Source: Neolentinus lepideus HHB14362 ss-1 (Eukaryota; Basidiomycota; Agaricomycetes; Gloeophyllales; Gloeophyllaceae). Taken from it: 64,000 nt of DNA. The position numbers and the translations under genes are program-made. The notes under the pieces were generated by a model. That model made no database searches and was not told where the DNA came from. It saw only the letters and a list, made by a program, of their open reading frames with translations. The stretch lies in assembly GCA_001632425.1 (NCBI GenBank), contig KV425577.1, positions 65,462-129,461 of the forward strand. The letters are read 5' to 3'. This document shows positions 23,365 to 35,016 of this stretch, piece by piece (the first letter of the stretch is position 1; the number at the start of each line of letters is the position of its first letter).

Positions 23365-23828
23365 TGATCACGAGATCTCGGATAGAATGGCTGTGCTCGG
23401 GACCGCCCGGCGCCTCGAGGCTGGCACATCAAGGGTGCTTGCACCAGCCGTAGACATGAAGGTAGAATCATGCTACCCCCGGGCCATGCAATACTTGAGA
23501 CGTGAATGGGGTCCAAATAAATGCAAAGTAGGGTACAGCTGCGAGGACAAACGGCCCGCAATGATTCATACAATAGTCAGCACGGGGTTCGTTAATCACG
23601 GTGGTGAAGTAGCGCGCACAGTGGGACAATATTGCAGTACCATGAAATCGCGGACATGTATCGACAAACTCGCGGGGTTGCATCAGAGCTGTAGAGACAC
23701 GTCGTATAGAGACATAATGAATTTCAATTCGAGGAAGCATCCGTCCACATACAGCTTTCGCAGTCGTACACACAGATCAGGATCTGAATCGACAAGCGCC
23801 TGTGACTTCGCCCAACAAGGAAACATCG
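23365..23828. other. Gap upstream of the cupin gene
   Basis: About 465 bp containing the promoter of the cupin gene and the 3' flank of the membrane protein gene. A plus-strand ORF crosses it (23387-23965) but runs into the membrane protein coding region in antisense and shows no motif. No real gene supported. Confidence 0.5.
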
Positions 23829-25127
23829 CTATTGAACGTATCTGGGTTCCTTCCAGTAGGCTTTCCTCTGTCCGGATCGTTCCGCCTGCGCAATATCCTG
23901 CTCGCATACCTTACTCTGCCACATGGCAAAGGTCCCTGCCGGACCCAATAACAAAACCTCGATAGGATGGTATAGTAAGGCCCCAAGGCCCGTAAACTTC
24001 TCCCATTGCAACGCAGCGAGGGCCAAGCTGGAAGCCATGAAGTCATACACGACCAACGCCCGACCTAGTTCCATTTGAGTGTGCCATGAGACAAGATAGC
24101 GGAAGATGGCAACGACTTGGAGTGTGGGCTTGCTTGACCACCACTCCTCTGCTGGGGTAAGGCCGTAGATAGCTGGGGTCGGTGAGTCGTATGTGAGGGC
24201 CAGCGCTATTATACGAGCGACAGCCTGGAGATGTGCGAGGCTGGTGGCAATTGTCACCAACTGCCAGAACGTTTGCAGACCATGCATAGGGGACTTCTTC
24301 GGGAACAGACCACGAAAAGGAATACCAACAATATTACATAGTGGTGCGGAGTATAGCCAGTGGCTAATCACTGGTGATATTTGAAGGAAAGCAATGGCCC
24401 ATAGGACGACAGACTACAAGTCGTGTCAGTCTTAACCCTGTCCATATCGTTGAAGTCAAATCGCCCACCTCAGGAGAACCATTGACAATACCCATAGAGA
24501 CAAGTATAAGAAAGACTTGTACGAGGATGGCAGAAAGCTGTATCGCGCTCGGTAATTTTGTAATGCGCGTGCTCTTGCGTAGATAGATGATTGCAGGCAA
24601 AAGCAGGAGGTGCGAGATAGCGCCTATGGTGACTATGAAGACAGTCAGTTTTCATGACATTTCAGGAGCAGATATATTCTCTGACCAACTTGCCCGAGTG
24701 CGAAAGTCACCATCGGGAGATATATTACCAGCTTTGCCAGGCTGCCCCCGCGCGAACGGCTCGTCGAAGCTTCAACAGCCGCCCACGCAATTATAGCCGT
24801 AAAGACAGGGTTAAATAGATCCATGACCACATTACCCAACGGGTCGCGGTAGATCGCGACGAATGCTGGAGTGATGAAACAATGAAAAAAGTTTAACGAG
24901 TCGTAAAGCTTTCCAGGAAAGTAGCGGGAGAGGGAAGGATATGCCTCTGATACTGTCAGAAACGGATGAGGACGGTCCGTAAGGTCTAATTTGTAGACCG
25001 CATTCTCGCAGACGAGCGCTGGAGAATTGCGCAACTCCTCCTCTGCCAGATTTTGAGAGGACACAACAAGATAGGCAATGAATGCTGCACCAAGTGCAAT
25101 ATGAGCAAGAATGCGGCCCCAGGACAT
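23829..25127 (-). CDS. Polytopic membrane protein, unknown function
   Basis: Exons 25127-24686, 24632-24469 and 24413-23829 give 396 aa in frame. I count about eight or nine hydrophobic segments: near residues 7-24 (possibly a signal anchor), 75-93, 100-120, 135-170 (two), 185-210, 220-240, 260-285 and 325-385. The first loop holds a possible luminal domain with Cys (ALVCENAVYKLDLTDRPHPF). Loop motifs: RYFPGKLYDSLNFFHCF, YGLTPAEEWWSS, YDFMASSLALAALQWEKF. The end is basic (QRKAYWKEPRYVQ). I do not recognise the family. Fungal secondary-metabolite clusters carry membrane proteins of similar length, but no biosynthetic genes lie nearby. Confidence 0.75.
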
Positions 25128-25460
25128 CGTCGACTCGAAAGACAGCTTGAACTGACCAGTGTGAACGCAAGCTTTATATACTTTGCGCTAGAAGTCTGGA
25201 CTCAACGGGACATATAGAGCCGCAGCTTGTCATCTCGACTTACGCTGTACGACATCACTGGCATCGTTCGCTGCAACACCGCAGAGCGCAAGGAAAGACA
25301 TGCCATCCTATGCATCTCAACCCACGCTCGATCGGGATGTAGCAGATCGTGTAAGGACACGTGGAACCATAAAGCGGCGGCGCTAGATCTCCATGCTACA
25401 GTCCTCAGCTACATCGCCCTGCCAATCAAGCTAGCTTCAATTCCTTACCTTCAGCTAATT

Positions 25461-26678
25461 ATGTATTCAAGTATTGCGCGCCAGATACCACGAAGATACC
25501 GCTCTCTTCATACCCACACTGATATCCATCTACCGCCCTCTTCAACATCCATTGTTCCCAGCACCGTACATCGGGATGCTCACACTTCCCCCCAAACAAT
25601 ATCCGATCCACCACAACCAAACCAGAGTCGATTGGAATATCCGTCTAGGGCTGTATCTCTACATCCGCATCCAAAGGATCCCTCCAATTCTCCATTAAAC
25701 GGTGGAGGCGACGGAGCAGGTCCCTCGGGCTCAAGCGACGTGCCTGTATCCTCTGATCTACCTTCATCTCATGTATCTCCCCCGATTCCTCACGCTTCCA
25801 TCCCGCAATACGCAAATCCTCCGTTCCATACACATCGTTTCTTTCAAGTGCTCGAGAAGACGTTCCCAACGCCCATTGCTCGTGGGTTGATGAGAGCCAC
25901 AAGAGCATTACTCGTTGATCGAACAGGCAGAGTGAAGAGAGATGGTCTGACGACCAAGGACTTGGAGAATGTGCGTGCCTCGAACTACCGTGTATATAGT
26001 CACTCTAATCCCTGAAGTAAATCATGCTACCTTGTAACGTTCCTGCATGTTAGCAAGCCTATCTGTTTCGAGCTGCGCTGTCAGAGCTGCGAGCAGAGAT
26101 CAATGTACGTCACGGGAATGAAACTGGGGCCATCAGATCCAATACGACCAACCTTCGACGCGACATAGACAACCTCGATCAGAAGATGAAAGAGGACATT
26201 GGTACTCTGAAGCACGAGTAAGCCGTTGTAAATGCCGTGTATGGCAATGATAATTACTGGTGCACAGGCTGCAGATGGAGTTGGATAATCGGAAGACAGA
26301 GTACAAGACGGAGCTGAAGAGGCAGGATATTCTGATCGAGGTACGTTCATGTGGATGCTGCATCTCCGATGATACATGATGTTATGGTCTCAGGATGTCC
26401 TGAACAAATCAATCGTAACCCTGGGGGATCTACGAACCATTATGGAGGAAGTCAAATGGGTCATTATGTGGAGAACAGTCGGTCAGTGCTTTAAGTTGTC
26501 TGACGCACGACCACCTTCGTAACCTCATATCTCATTAGTTGCGCTTGCATCCGTCCTCATGCTCATTGTGCTATCTCTGGAGGTGCGACCCAAATCTCCA
26601 CCACCACCGCCTCCAGCTCCTGTCGAGACCCGCACACCCGAAGCTGAAGGACTCGAGCACACTGACTACATCACATAA
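25461..26678 (+). CDS. FMP32: Mitochondrial coiled-coil protein, DUF1640 (Fmp32/CCDC90 family)
   Basis: Family of inner-membrane coiled-coil proteins related to MCUR1/CCDC90B and yeast Fmp32. Exons 25461-25970, 26054-26217, 26268-26340, 26394-26481, 26539-26678 give 324 aa in frame. The start at 25461 gives a basic Ser-rich presequence ([19 protein letters not shown]); an in-frame ATG at 25227 is less likely. After a Pro/Ser-rich linker comes the family core: [29 protein letters not shown] then [14 protein letters not shown] coiled coil follows ([20 protein letters not shown]), then KWVIMWRTV and one membrane segment ([16 protein letters not shown]) near the C-terminus. Confidence 0.88.
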
Positions 26679-26927
26679 TCGCCGTGCATGCAATTACACT
26701 AGAGCGAGCTTCAACACCGCTTCGGTCCGGATCGACGTATGAATTACAATGCTGTACAAGAGAATAATATGTTCAGGCAGAACGGACACGGACTCCTACG
26801 TATGACTCCTTAACTAATATTCGATATCTACCACTGCTGGACATGTAGCACATAGACCGCATCCCTTCCTTACGCAGGTATTTAACAACCTTGTACAAAT
26901 ACACGGACGCGCATCCTCCACGGTGAT

Positions 26928-27573
26928 TCATTTGACCTCGAGCTTCTCGAGCTCCTCTGTTAGCTCCTCCGCATCTAGCGTCTCAGATGTGGCGTCTGGC
27001 TTGTCCCCTGTATGAGCGGCGCCTGCCTCCGACTTCTTAGCCTTGCTTTTTGGCGTCGAGGGTGTTTCATCGTCACTACTCTCCCAGTTGTCCCTTATCT
27101 TGTTCAAATGCTCCTCCGCCTTCTGCGCCTTCTTTTTCGCGTTCCGTTTCGCATTCTTCGCCGCGCTCTTACTCAAGGCAGACTTAACCTCTGCCCCCGC
27201 CTCTGCCTTGGATTTAGAGTTTGATGCTGCAGAGGGAGCCACCCAGCCAGGGATGTGGCCCTTGGGTAGCTGGTTGGTGTCCATTTGAGCTTGTTTGGTG
27301 CCTCGGAAACGTTTCACATCTTCTTGGGGCGTGAACCCCGGTCGGATCTTGATTTCTTTGCGAAGGCTTCATGGATGTAGGTGTCGTTCATAAGAGCGAA
27401 AGGTCGCCGGAGTGCAACGTGAATATTACGAGCTGCGAGCGCCACTAGAAGAGGACGTACGAGCCATCTGGCCTACGTGACTCGGGGATGACACGCTCCA
27501 GTGTCTTTGGATCGACTGCTATCCCAGCAAGAGACTTATCGGGATTGACGGGAGGCAGAGTGGTCCGCGACAT
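26928..27573 (-). CDS. PYM1: PYM homologue (partner of Y14-Mago)
   Basis: PYM binds the Mago-Y14 core of the exon junction complex and helps strip it from mRNA on ribosomes. Exons 27573-27461 and 27366-26928 give 183 aa in frame. The N-terminal Mago-binding region is recognisable: GIAVDPKTLERVIPESRRPDGS, with LRKEIKIRPGFTPQEDVKRF directly after the splice. LPKGHIPGWVAP follows. The rest is Lys/Ala-rich and basic (KNAKRNAKKKAQKAEEHLNK), with a helical acidic end. Its presence fits the very intron-rich genome. The start is 219 bp from the divergent GPN3 start. Confidence 0.86.
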
Positions 27574-27792
27574 GGTTGCAGCACGTTATGAAGACTTCGT
27601 AAATATGATAGAATGTGTAGACAAGTAGGCCGATGGTATAAGTGACTCTGATCAATGACAGTAGTGTAACTGCGGAGTTGGAAATTCTTTCCCTCCCTCC
27701 ATCATTGGACAGTTAGGATTGTTCATTCCTTTCTCAAACCTTACATCATTTCTTTGCTAGTGCCGTCTGAGTTCTCTGCTCTATTTAGTATA
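27574..27792. promoter_or_regulatory. Shared divergent promoter, PYM / GPN3
   Basis: Only 219 bp separates the two start codons, so both core promoters and 5' UTRs must fit here. A long pyrimidine-rich tract (tttccctccctccatcattgg) precedes GPN3. Inference from spacing only. Confidence 0.5.
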
Positions 27793-29012
27793 ATGCGCTA
27801 TGCGGTTCTAGTCTGCGGTCCCGCAGGTGCCGGCAAGTCTACGTTTTGCAGTGGTCTGCTGAATCACCTCTCCGCCTCTAAGCGCACCGCCCATCTCGTG
27901 AACCTCGATCCTGCGGCGAATCCTGAATCGCACGAGTATGAACCTGCAATTGATATCAGAGACTTGATTAGTCTGGAGGATGTGATGGGAGAACTGGACT
28001 ATGGACCGAATGGGGGTCTGGTGTATTGTTTCGAGTGAGTGAGTGCGAGTTTATCTGCTGGGACGGAAAATATGATCGGATCGGACTTTGAACGGCGCTG
28101 ACGAGGGATGAAATGATTTAGATACTTGCTGGAGAATATGGATTGGCTTGAGGAGGAACTGGGAGGATACGAGGATGACTATCTCGTCTTCGATTGCCCA
28201 GGTATGTTGCAGCGTGCATTTCACTCGTCTTATCAACCACGTAAAAATATGATTTGCTCGTATGCAAGGTCAGATTGAGTTATACACGCATCATCCGTTC
28301 CTTCCTACCCTCGTGCGTGACTTGCAACGAATGAGCATCCGGGTATGCGCGACATATCTCCTGGAGTCTCAATTCATGGAAGACAAGTACAAGTTCTTCA
28401 GGTATGTCCTTATCTCTCATGGCGAGCTAGACGCAGGGCTGATCGTAGCCTGAAAAGCGGTGTTCTTTCCGCGATGTCCGCCATGGTTAACCTCGAAGTT
28501 CCATGGATCAATATAATGTCAAAGATGGATCTCGTCACATCACACAGTGATGATCCCGCGTCAGGCAGAAATGGCATCCGCAAACGTAAAGATATAGCAA
28601 GATATCTGGATCCAGATCCTCTGCTCATTGCGGCCCCGCTGGGTGGCTCCAGCGATCTTGCTATATCCTCGAATCCGAGATTTCATGCACTGAATCAAGC
28701 AATTGTTCAATTGGTGCGTGTTTCGACGCATGTATCAGAGTTTCGAATGGAATGATGATGAATCGGATGGCGCTGTTGGAAAGATTGAGGATCACCCACT
28801 GGTGTCGTTTCTGCCCCTTGACCTCACCAACCCGGATGCAATAGAGACGGTCTTGAGCCATATTGACTACACAATGCAGTATGGAGAAGACGAAGAGCCA
28901 AAAGAGGTGCGTGCACACAGTGTGGATATTGATCGTCGTGTTGGATTTTCTGACACGAGGTGGATTCTAGCCCCACGATCTTGATGAAGGGGACTTCGCC
29001 GACATGGAGTGA
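27793..29012 (+). CDS. GPN3: GPN-loop GTPase 3
   Basis: GPN GTPases help assemble and import RNA polymerase II. Exons 27793-28034, 28122-28201, 28269-28401, 28449-28713, 28784-28906, 28971-29012 give 294 aa in frame. Motifs: G1 GPAGAGKST near the N-terminus, [11 protein letters not shown], the hallmark GPN loop in [12 protein letters not shown]3 [14 protein letters not shown]4-like SKMD. The C-terminal region has [10 protein letters not shown] and then [13 protein letters not shown], typical of GPN3 rather than GPN1. Intron 5 (28714-28783) has an alternative acceptor that keeps frame, but it would leave an intron of only about 25 nt, so the longer intron was chosen. Confidence 0.93.
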
Positions 29013-29299
29013 TATCTTGGTCGACCGTAGGTTGTCGAGAAGTGTACCAGTACTTCATGTAATAAGAATATCCGCAGCACCACTAATACCATGGCCGATA
29101 ATTCGACGGTCTGATGTGCACGATGATCATGCTCTATTCAGATGGAGAAGACTGCCTTTAGTCAACATGCTGTCGTCCGGAGGTTTTAGCCACCTTAGGT
29201 TTGGTGCTTGCGTGCGCAGAGGCACGCTCGAGAAGCCGTGAATCCATAAATCCGTATACAGTCGTCCAGTAGGGGAATATGAACAAATGCCAAAAGACC

Positions 29300-29628
29300 C
29301 TACGTGCTTGCTGGTGAAGCGTCCGTAGCCGATGAACCGCTCTCTTTTTTGATTTTGCTGGCCATTACGGCTGCATTATTTCCTCGGAAACGTTTCCTCA
29401 TGTCTAGCTGGATATTACTCCGTTCAGTCACTCTCAGACTTGAGATTCATGATGACTCACCAGCCCCCGTTTACACTCAAAAGTTGCTTTCCGTAACGAT
29501 TGGCACTCCTCCGGCAGTTCATCAATATGATGTTTCAAGCATTCCGACGGTAAGCGATCTTGTTTGACTACACAATCCGAGCGCAAGATGCACTCTTTGA
29601 GAGCAGCCATGAGAGGTTCGCAAGACAT
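29300..29628 (-). CDS. PET191: Cytochrome c oxidase assembly factor Pet191/COA5
   Basis: Twin CX9C-type protein of the mitochondrial intermembrane space needed for complex IV assembly. Exons 29628-29461 and 29407-29300 give 91 aa. Cysteines are spaced as in the family: MSCEPL, ALKECILRSDCV, PSECLKHH, LPEECQSLRKATFECKRG, then LDMRKRFRGN after the intron. A Ser/Ala-rich tail follows. No presequence, as expected for Mia40 substrates. Divergent from IBA57, with 105 bp between the start codons. Confidence 0.93.
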
Positions 29629-29733
29629 ATCGTCCGGCTGTTGAGACACAGCTGAGCTATGTCTGACAACAACTTGGATGGCAGACAGCAAAATGGCCGG
29701 AGCTCTCGGCCCGAGCCGGACTTGCTTTCCATT
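29629..29733. promoter_or_regulatory. Very short divergent promoter, PET191 / IBA57
   Basis: 105 bp between the start codons of two mitochondrial assembly factors. If IBA57 instead starts at the in-frame ATG 29659, the gap shrinks to 30 bp, which argues for the downstream start. Shared control is inferred from spacing. Confidence 0.5.
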
Positions 29734-31063
29734 ATGCCGCCACCAGCCTTGCGAGCTCTCGCCCGACGCACGCCTACATTTGCACCTGTTCCGCATAAGT
29801 CTATCCTATCTGTAACAGGCTCGCAGGCGTCGGAGTTTCTGAACGGAATTTTGTCTTCAACTGTGCCTCTTCAGCAAAGGAGCCCTTTCTTTTCCTCGTT
29901 CTTACACGCCCAGGCATGTAGTGTGATCTTAACAAGCGTGAACGGATGTATTTAATCAATATTGACCATAGGGACGGGTTCTGCATGATGTCTTCGTGTA
30001 CACACAAACCGACCCTGTCAAGGGAGACAAAGGTTACCTGATAGAGTACGATTCCCGACCGTCCGAGGCGGCTGAACTTCTCCCCCTCTTGAAACGGTAT
30101 GTCCTGCGCTCTAAGGTCAAAATACGGGATGGTTCAGATCAATACGACGTCTGGGCATCGTGGGGCTCTGAGAAGGAGAGCACATGGGAGACCCAGAGGA
30201 AGTGGAACTGGGCGAGAAGCGGTGCAGTTGAGCCAGTCTGGGACCTGTCTGAGGGTTGGCCTTGGGGCACGGAAGACTGTTTCGTCCGAGACAGACGCGC
30301 TGTTGGCATGGGACATCGGAGACTTGTAAAGAAGGGCGATAGACGTAAGAAGGCCCTTGAATAGGCGGAACCTCTGACCAATTCCACTGTCCGAATTCAG
30401 CTCCAGAGTCTTCCAGTCATGACGAAGCCCATCATGATGCCTATTTGTTGCACCGCATATTGAATGGCGTACCCGAGTCAAGTACGGATATTGTACCGAT
30501 GCAAGCCTTTCCCATGGATTCGAATCTGGATGTAATGGGTGCACGTGAGCGCGACAAATATCAGTGGTATTTTCAAATCGTCCTATTTTCTTATGCGTAT
30601 GCTTGCAGTGGACTTCCGGAAGGGGTGCTATGTCGGCCAAGAGCTGACAGTGCGAACATACCACACCGGTGTGATAAGGAAGCGAATACTCCCTGTGATG
30701 ATCCACTCCGCCGACGAGGCGTAAGTACACCTGTCTTACCAATTCTACCAATCCAACTCATTGGCCCTTAGGCCTTTGAAGACCGGCGACTTCCCAAATC
30801 GCGGAGCGTCCTTTCAACCAGGCCTCGACATCCGCGCGTCCGTCATCCGTGCTGCGGACGATGACAGACCAACGCCGCGGCCTAGAGGCACGGGTAAACT
30901 ACTGAGTTCAACACAGAACGTAGGACTTGCATTGTTACGACTAGAACATGTCGATGGATGGGAGAAGGGAGATCTTAATCTTACGTTCGAAGAGGGCGGA
31001 CAGAAACCCACCTGGTCTATCTCACCCTGGTGGCCTGATTGGTGGCCTAGGCAAACGGACTAG
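29734..31063 (+). CDS. IBA57: Iron-sulfur cluster assembly factor Iba57 (Caf17)
   Basis: Folate-binding GcvT-like protein that acts with Isa1/Isa2 to mature mitochondrial [4Fe-4S] proteins. Exons 29734-29913, 29972-30344, 30401-30544, 30609-30720, 30772-31063 give 366 aa in frame. Motifs: [20 protein letters not shown] near the start, LHAQ joined to [10 protein letters not shown], and the signature [17 protein letters not shown]. The basic N-terminus ([16 protein letters not shown]) fits a presequence. Intron 1 (29914-29971) begins with GC (GCATGT), required for the LHAQ-GRVL joint. The C-terminal part is Trp-rich ([14 protein letters not shown]). Stop is 126 bp from the convergent ORC4 stop. 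Confidence 0.93.
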
Positions 31064-31189
31064 AGTCCTTTACATCCGAGGCTTTATGCGTTGGCGTGTA
31101 CTGTCTACATTAATGTGATAATACTGATGGACTCCACTCGTCTCAGTCAAACACAAATGATTGATACCTCTAATGAATATATCTGCAGT

Positions 31190-33523
31190 CTACTTCGCCT
31201 TGCTGAACCACTTCTTCAAGTTTGTCCCGCCTTGCTTCTCAATCACCTTCTTCACATCGTCCCTATCAGCCATGCATCTATACTTCCCGAATTCTTTCGC
31301 AATATTGGCTGAAGTTGGTCCAGAGACGACAAAGCCTCTGATCTTGATCATATATTCAAAGGCCTAGCGCAGTAACATCGAGGTCAGACGTAAAGGGACA
31401 AACGTGAAGATATAAAGACGCACTGCCATCAAGATTTCTCTACTGCATTTCATCATCCCGACGCTCCCACCCTGCATTTGGACGGGTGCCGCTGACGACG
31501 TGCGCACCTGCTCCCGGAACATCTCATGCAGCATCTCGAAGGTGAAGACGTCATGACCACTCGTCCTGGTGTGCACGGCGGCTATGAGAAGACACATGCA
31601 TGGATATGAGAGCGCTAAGAAGGAAGGGTAAAGTTAAAGGATGTTGTGTGATGTTTGATGGGATTACACACATTGAAGGAATGGGAGTCTGGGTGGACAA
31701 CGCTGTTCTAATGTCGCTGATTTGAGCTGAGCGAGGGTTGGGAAGGGTTTCGATGGGGTGAGGCTGAGAATTGTCGACATCTGAATTAGCCAGTCAGTAC
31801 TCTCCCTGCGATGGAGTGCGCATGAGCCTACCATTATTCGATTTAACATTGCAACATCTCGGGTCAGCGCAAACGTGTCGTTGAGGAGGTTTTCGGTGGC
31901 TCGCTCTGCCAGAAACTGTTCTACCGCGTCACTCCACATCTCCGACCATTCCACGTTTGTATCGCCATCGGAAACAGGCATAGTGAGGATAGTCCTCGCC
32001 ATAGCTATCCACTCTGATAGTCTCCTTGGACTTGCAGTACGCAATATTCGGCCGGAGAAACGGCTCTTCACTCTCTTCTCCAATAGATTTATAGTATCCA
32101 CGCGGGTGGTAACGCCGATGACAGCTATGCCATTCATGCCGTCTCCAACCCGACAGCTCTGGGCTGTGTCCAATAAACAATACAATAGCGCCTGCCGAGG
32201 GTGAAGAGCGAACAAGTCAAATGCATCCAAGATAATGATCGTGGGCCGCTTCAGCGTTGGCAGCACTGAAATCAGGGCGGGCAGGTGCGAGGACGGTGGG
32301 AGGGAGAGGTTGACTTCGGTGTCCTCGTCAGTAGGGTCACTGACGTCGGAGTCAGCTAGGAAGGAGGAGCCAGTCTGGACGGCTGCTTGGCGGGCGATTT
32401 CGCGCATGGCGAGGCGGTCGGTGGTTTGAACATTACCTGAGAGGCGGATGACGATGGGCTGCTGGCTTTGAGATTCAAGGACTGTTTCGACGATCTATAA
32501 CGAGAGTTGTAAGATAGATTAGTGAGGCGATAATCATATCCTTACTCGTGTTTTCCCGCTACTACGAGGACCGATTAGCAGGCAGGAATTACCCTCACCG
32601 CGCTCCACCGTTCCTCTGAGCAGGTCGTCTAATTGTTGCAGAGCCACTTCGTTTGCCATTGGTTCCTCGTCATCATGTTCCTCCTCTATCTGAGAGAATT
32701 GTAAGGGAGGACGCTGAAGCATTGCTAATACGGCCCTCTTTTGCGCGTTCAAGCATGCGTGGAATTCTACAGGTAGAACGCCACGGGGTGATTTCGACGG
32801 AGACACGTTGAGATGTGAAAGTTTAGCGCGTTTCGCGAGAGGAGGTCTGGCAGGTGACGGACTGTGCCTCTTAACCGGGGTAGTGGGAAGCGCAATATCT
32901 TCCACAGTCCGAGTTTTATTCTTCTGAGCAGGCGTCACCGGCGTTGGCAGCATTGTAGCCCCAGAGTCATCTGGCATGGATTCTCCGAGTTCGACTTTCT
33001 TCCTCCCACGTATAGCCGGAGACGCTGCCGCAAGCACCACTTCGACCTCAGAGTTGACCACTAAAGGTTTTCTGAGCTCAGTGTTCTTGCGCCCACGCTT
33101 GGCACCTTCCGATGACAGTTTCGACGGCGTCGCAATCTCGACAGAATCCATGAACATACGAGGTTTTGGTTTTTCGCTCCCATCGCCTTCATCTTCATCG
33201 TTGAAATCTGAGTGCAATCCTACCGCATTCCTCGTGGACCTCGCCAGCTTCGATGGAGAGATGTTAAGCTCGTCCTCGGACACAACCTCGGGAAGGGGAG
33301 GCTCTAGGACCACTTTATTGCGTATCCTTCGAGGAGCTCGTGTCTTGATTTCTGCAGGAGGAGGAACTTCAACGTCCGTTGCTCGAATCCCTGGAGGACG
33401 TCCCCGCCGCTTCGTTGGAGCAGGGAGTGGAGAAGCCGGTACCTCAAGAGCAACCTTTTGAGAGCGCGTCCTCGGCCTGGCAGGGGCAGCTTTGATGGTA
33501 GACGATTTGCGCCGAGGAGGCAT
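31190..33523 (-). CDS. ORC4: Origin recognition complex subunit 4
   Basis: AAA+ subunit of ORC, which marks replication origins. Exons 33523-32546, 32494-31832, 31780-31672, 31614-31424, 31363-31190 give 704 aa in frame. The first 260 residues are basic and disordered, with AT-hook-like pieces (TKRRGRPPG, SPAIRGRKKVEL) and many Ser-Pro sites. The AAA+ core starts with LLRGTVERGEGNSCLLIGP. Walker A GPRSSGKT comes just before intron 1, then RLSGNVQTTDRLAMREIARQ, Walker B IIILDAFDLFA and IAVIGVTTRVDT. The winged-helix end has TAGHD-like SGHDVFTFEMLHEMF. The AT-hook region may add DNA binding (inference). Confidence 0.93.
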
Positions 33524-33747
33524 AGCTGTCGAGCTATAAGGCCAGAATGATGAACTTTCAGCAGTCGAGTGCTATGTGGCAAGCAATTCGCGCACGACGC
33601 GTCGCAGGAACGCGACCAGTCACAACGACGATTGAAACCATGACAGATGTCACAGAAGCCTGTTGTTCAACTCGGCGTTTGTGCTAATTCGAAGTTGTGG
33701 CTACATAGGGCTACTACTGCAAGTCATAGTCTAACAGGGCTACAAGC
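33524..33747. promoter_or_regulatory. Shared divergent promoter, ORC4 / MED20
   Basis: 224 bp between the start codons. Short CG-rich run near 33594 (cgcgcacgacgcgtcg) next to the ORC4 side contains an ACGCGT hexamer, the MCB-type cell-cycle element bound by MBF in fungi. That would suit ORC4; a single match, so weak. Confidence 0.4.
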
Positions 33748-34803
33748 ATGGGCTTCAGTGGGTTGGCCATTCTACCTCCGAGTAACAATACCCTCAAAGT
33801 GTCCTAACTTCACAAATAGGCTGGCTCGATGGATCAATGCGCCCAGCTCAGGGTTAGATCTCGTTTCCGAAAATATCGCAAACAATTATAACGTTTGTCG
33901 ATGCATCTTGAAAATGATTGGATACTTAACTGAGTTTGCGCTTCTTGATAGGGCCAAACCATTGGAAAGTGGCAGCTGTCTGTCCGCTCGTATCGGTCCA
34001 CTCTAAGTACCATACCCGGATTTGACATACCCGCTGAACGTACCATGGCGGCACTGACAATGGGCGAAAATGTCTTTGTTCTCCTCGAGGACCCATTAGC
34101 GCCAACAAGAGCGGATTTACTGGCGCACATAGCGACGTTGGATCCGTCGCAGCCTGGCCCGGATCCCGATCACTATCGTTCAACATTCCTCACCCTCAGA
34201 CCACCTGGGGCATTGGAGCAGCTCCTTACTCAGTTGAAGGGGAAATGGGTCCCATCTCGACAGTCAGGGGCTGATTCTTCACAACGAGGATCGTCCGGCT
34301 CACACGTCCGAATAGAGGGGCGAGTATGGCACATTGGCAGTGATTGGGTTGTCCGTGCAGGGACTGTGCATTTGGGAGGGGGGACTCATTCCACCAAGGG
34401 GATGCTGCTAGAGGTTCGTCTCGTGTTCTTCTATCGGTTCACGTAGCGCTCACGTTCGACACAGGCCGAGTACAAGCCCTTGCCCGTGCTTCATTCTCAG
34501 ACAGCCGACAGCGCCTCGGAGCTGCTATCAAACCTCCTTACCGCAATTCTGCCTAATGTCCGAGACGCCAAGGTCGTGGCGGTTACAATCAGCGAGTCTC
34601 AGTGGGAAGAAGTCCTCTGGGACCGTGAGCAGGAACAAGATGGACAAGTTGAGGACAAAGATGAGGAGATTGTGGACGACATCTTTGTGTCTGGCGACCG
34701 AGACATGCCTGCCGCCAGGAAAGGTGACTGGATAGGCTTGGAGCGGGACCGTAGATCAGCCTTCTTAATCATCGGTGCCCTCAAGTCAGAAGGCATATGT
34801 TGA
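33748..34803 (+). CDS. MED20: Mediator subunit 20
   Basis: Head-module subunit of Mediator, which links activators to RNA polymerase II. Exons 33748-33761 (14 nt), 33820-33892, 33952-34413, 34465-34803 give 295 aa in frame. The first exon encodes only MGFSG minus part of a codon, and the splice gives MGFSGLARWINAP. This is followed by GLDLVSENIANNYN, GQTIGKWQLSVRSYRST, ALTMGENVFVLLED and YRSTFLTLRPPGALEQLL. Near residue 160 lies VRIEGRVWHIGSDWVVRAG, then GGTHSTKGMLLEAEY. An acidic insert (EEIVDDIFVSGD) near the end is less conserved. The gene would be missed by any caller that ignores the tiny first exon. Confidence 0.9.
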
Positions 34804-35016
34804 CAACTTGGTCGGTTTCCACCATTTGTGGTGGACGATATAACTTAGCCTGTAGGACTAGTAACGGCATGCACTGCCCACTGCTTACTGCGCGATGTTA
34901 TCTTACTACGAGATCCAATTGTACAGATCTGCTACTGCCGATCACTAACTCAGTTACACTTTTATCACTACTATGACTCGGCTCTATCGGTTATATTGCC
35001 GCACGCCTTTCGGACT

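Noticed and set aside
28714..28783. Extra coding sequence [15 protein letters not shown] in GPN3
   Set aside because: Would need an intron of about 25 nt; the family runs [14 protein letters not shown] without it.
30134..30751. Minus-strand ORF of 205 codons
   Set aside because: Opposite IBA57 exons 2-4 and includes its introns; no motif.
32976..33461. Plus-strand Ser/Arg-rich ORF
   Set aside because: Antisense of the disordered ORC4 N-terminus.
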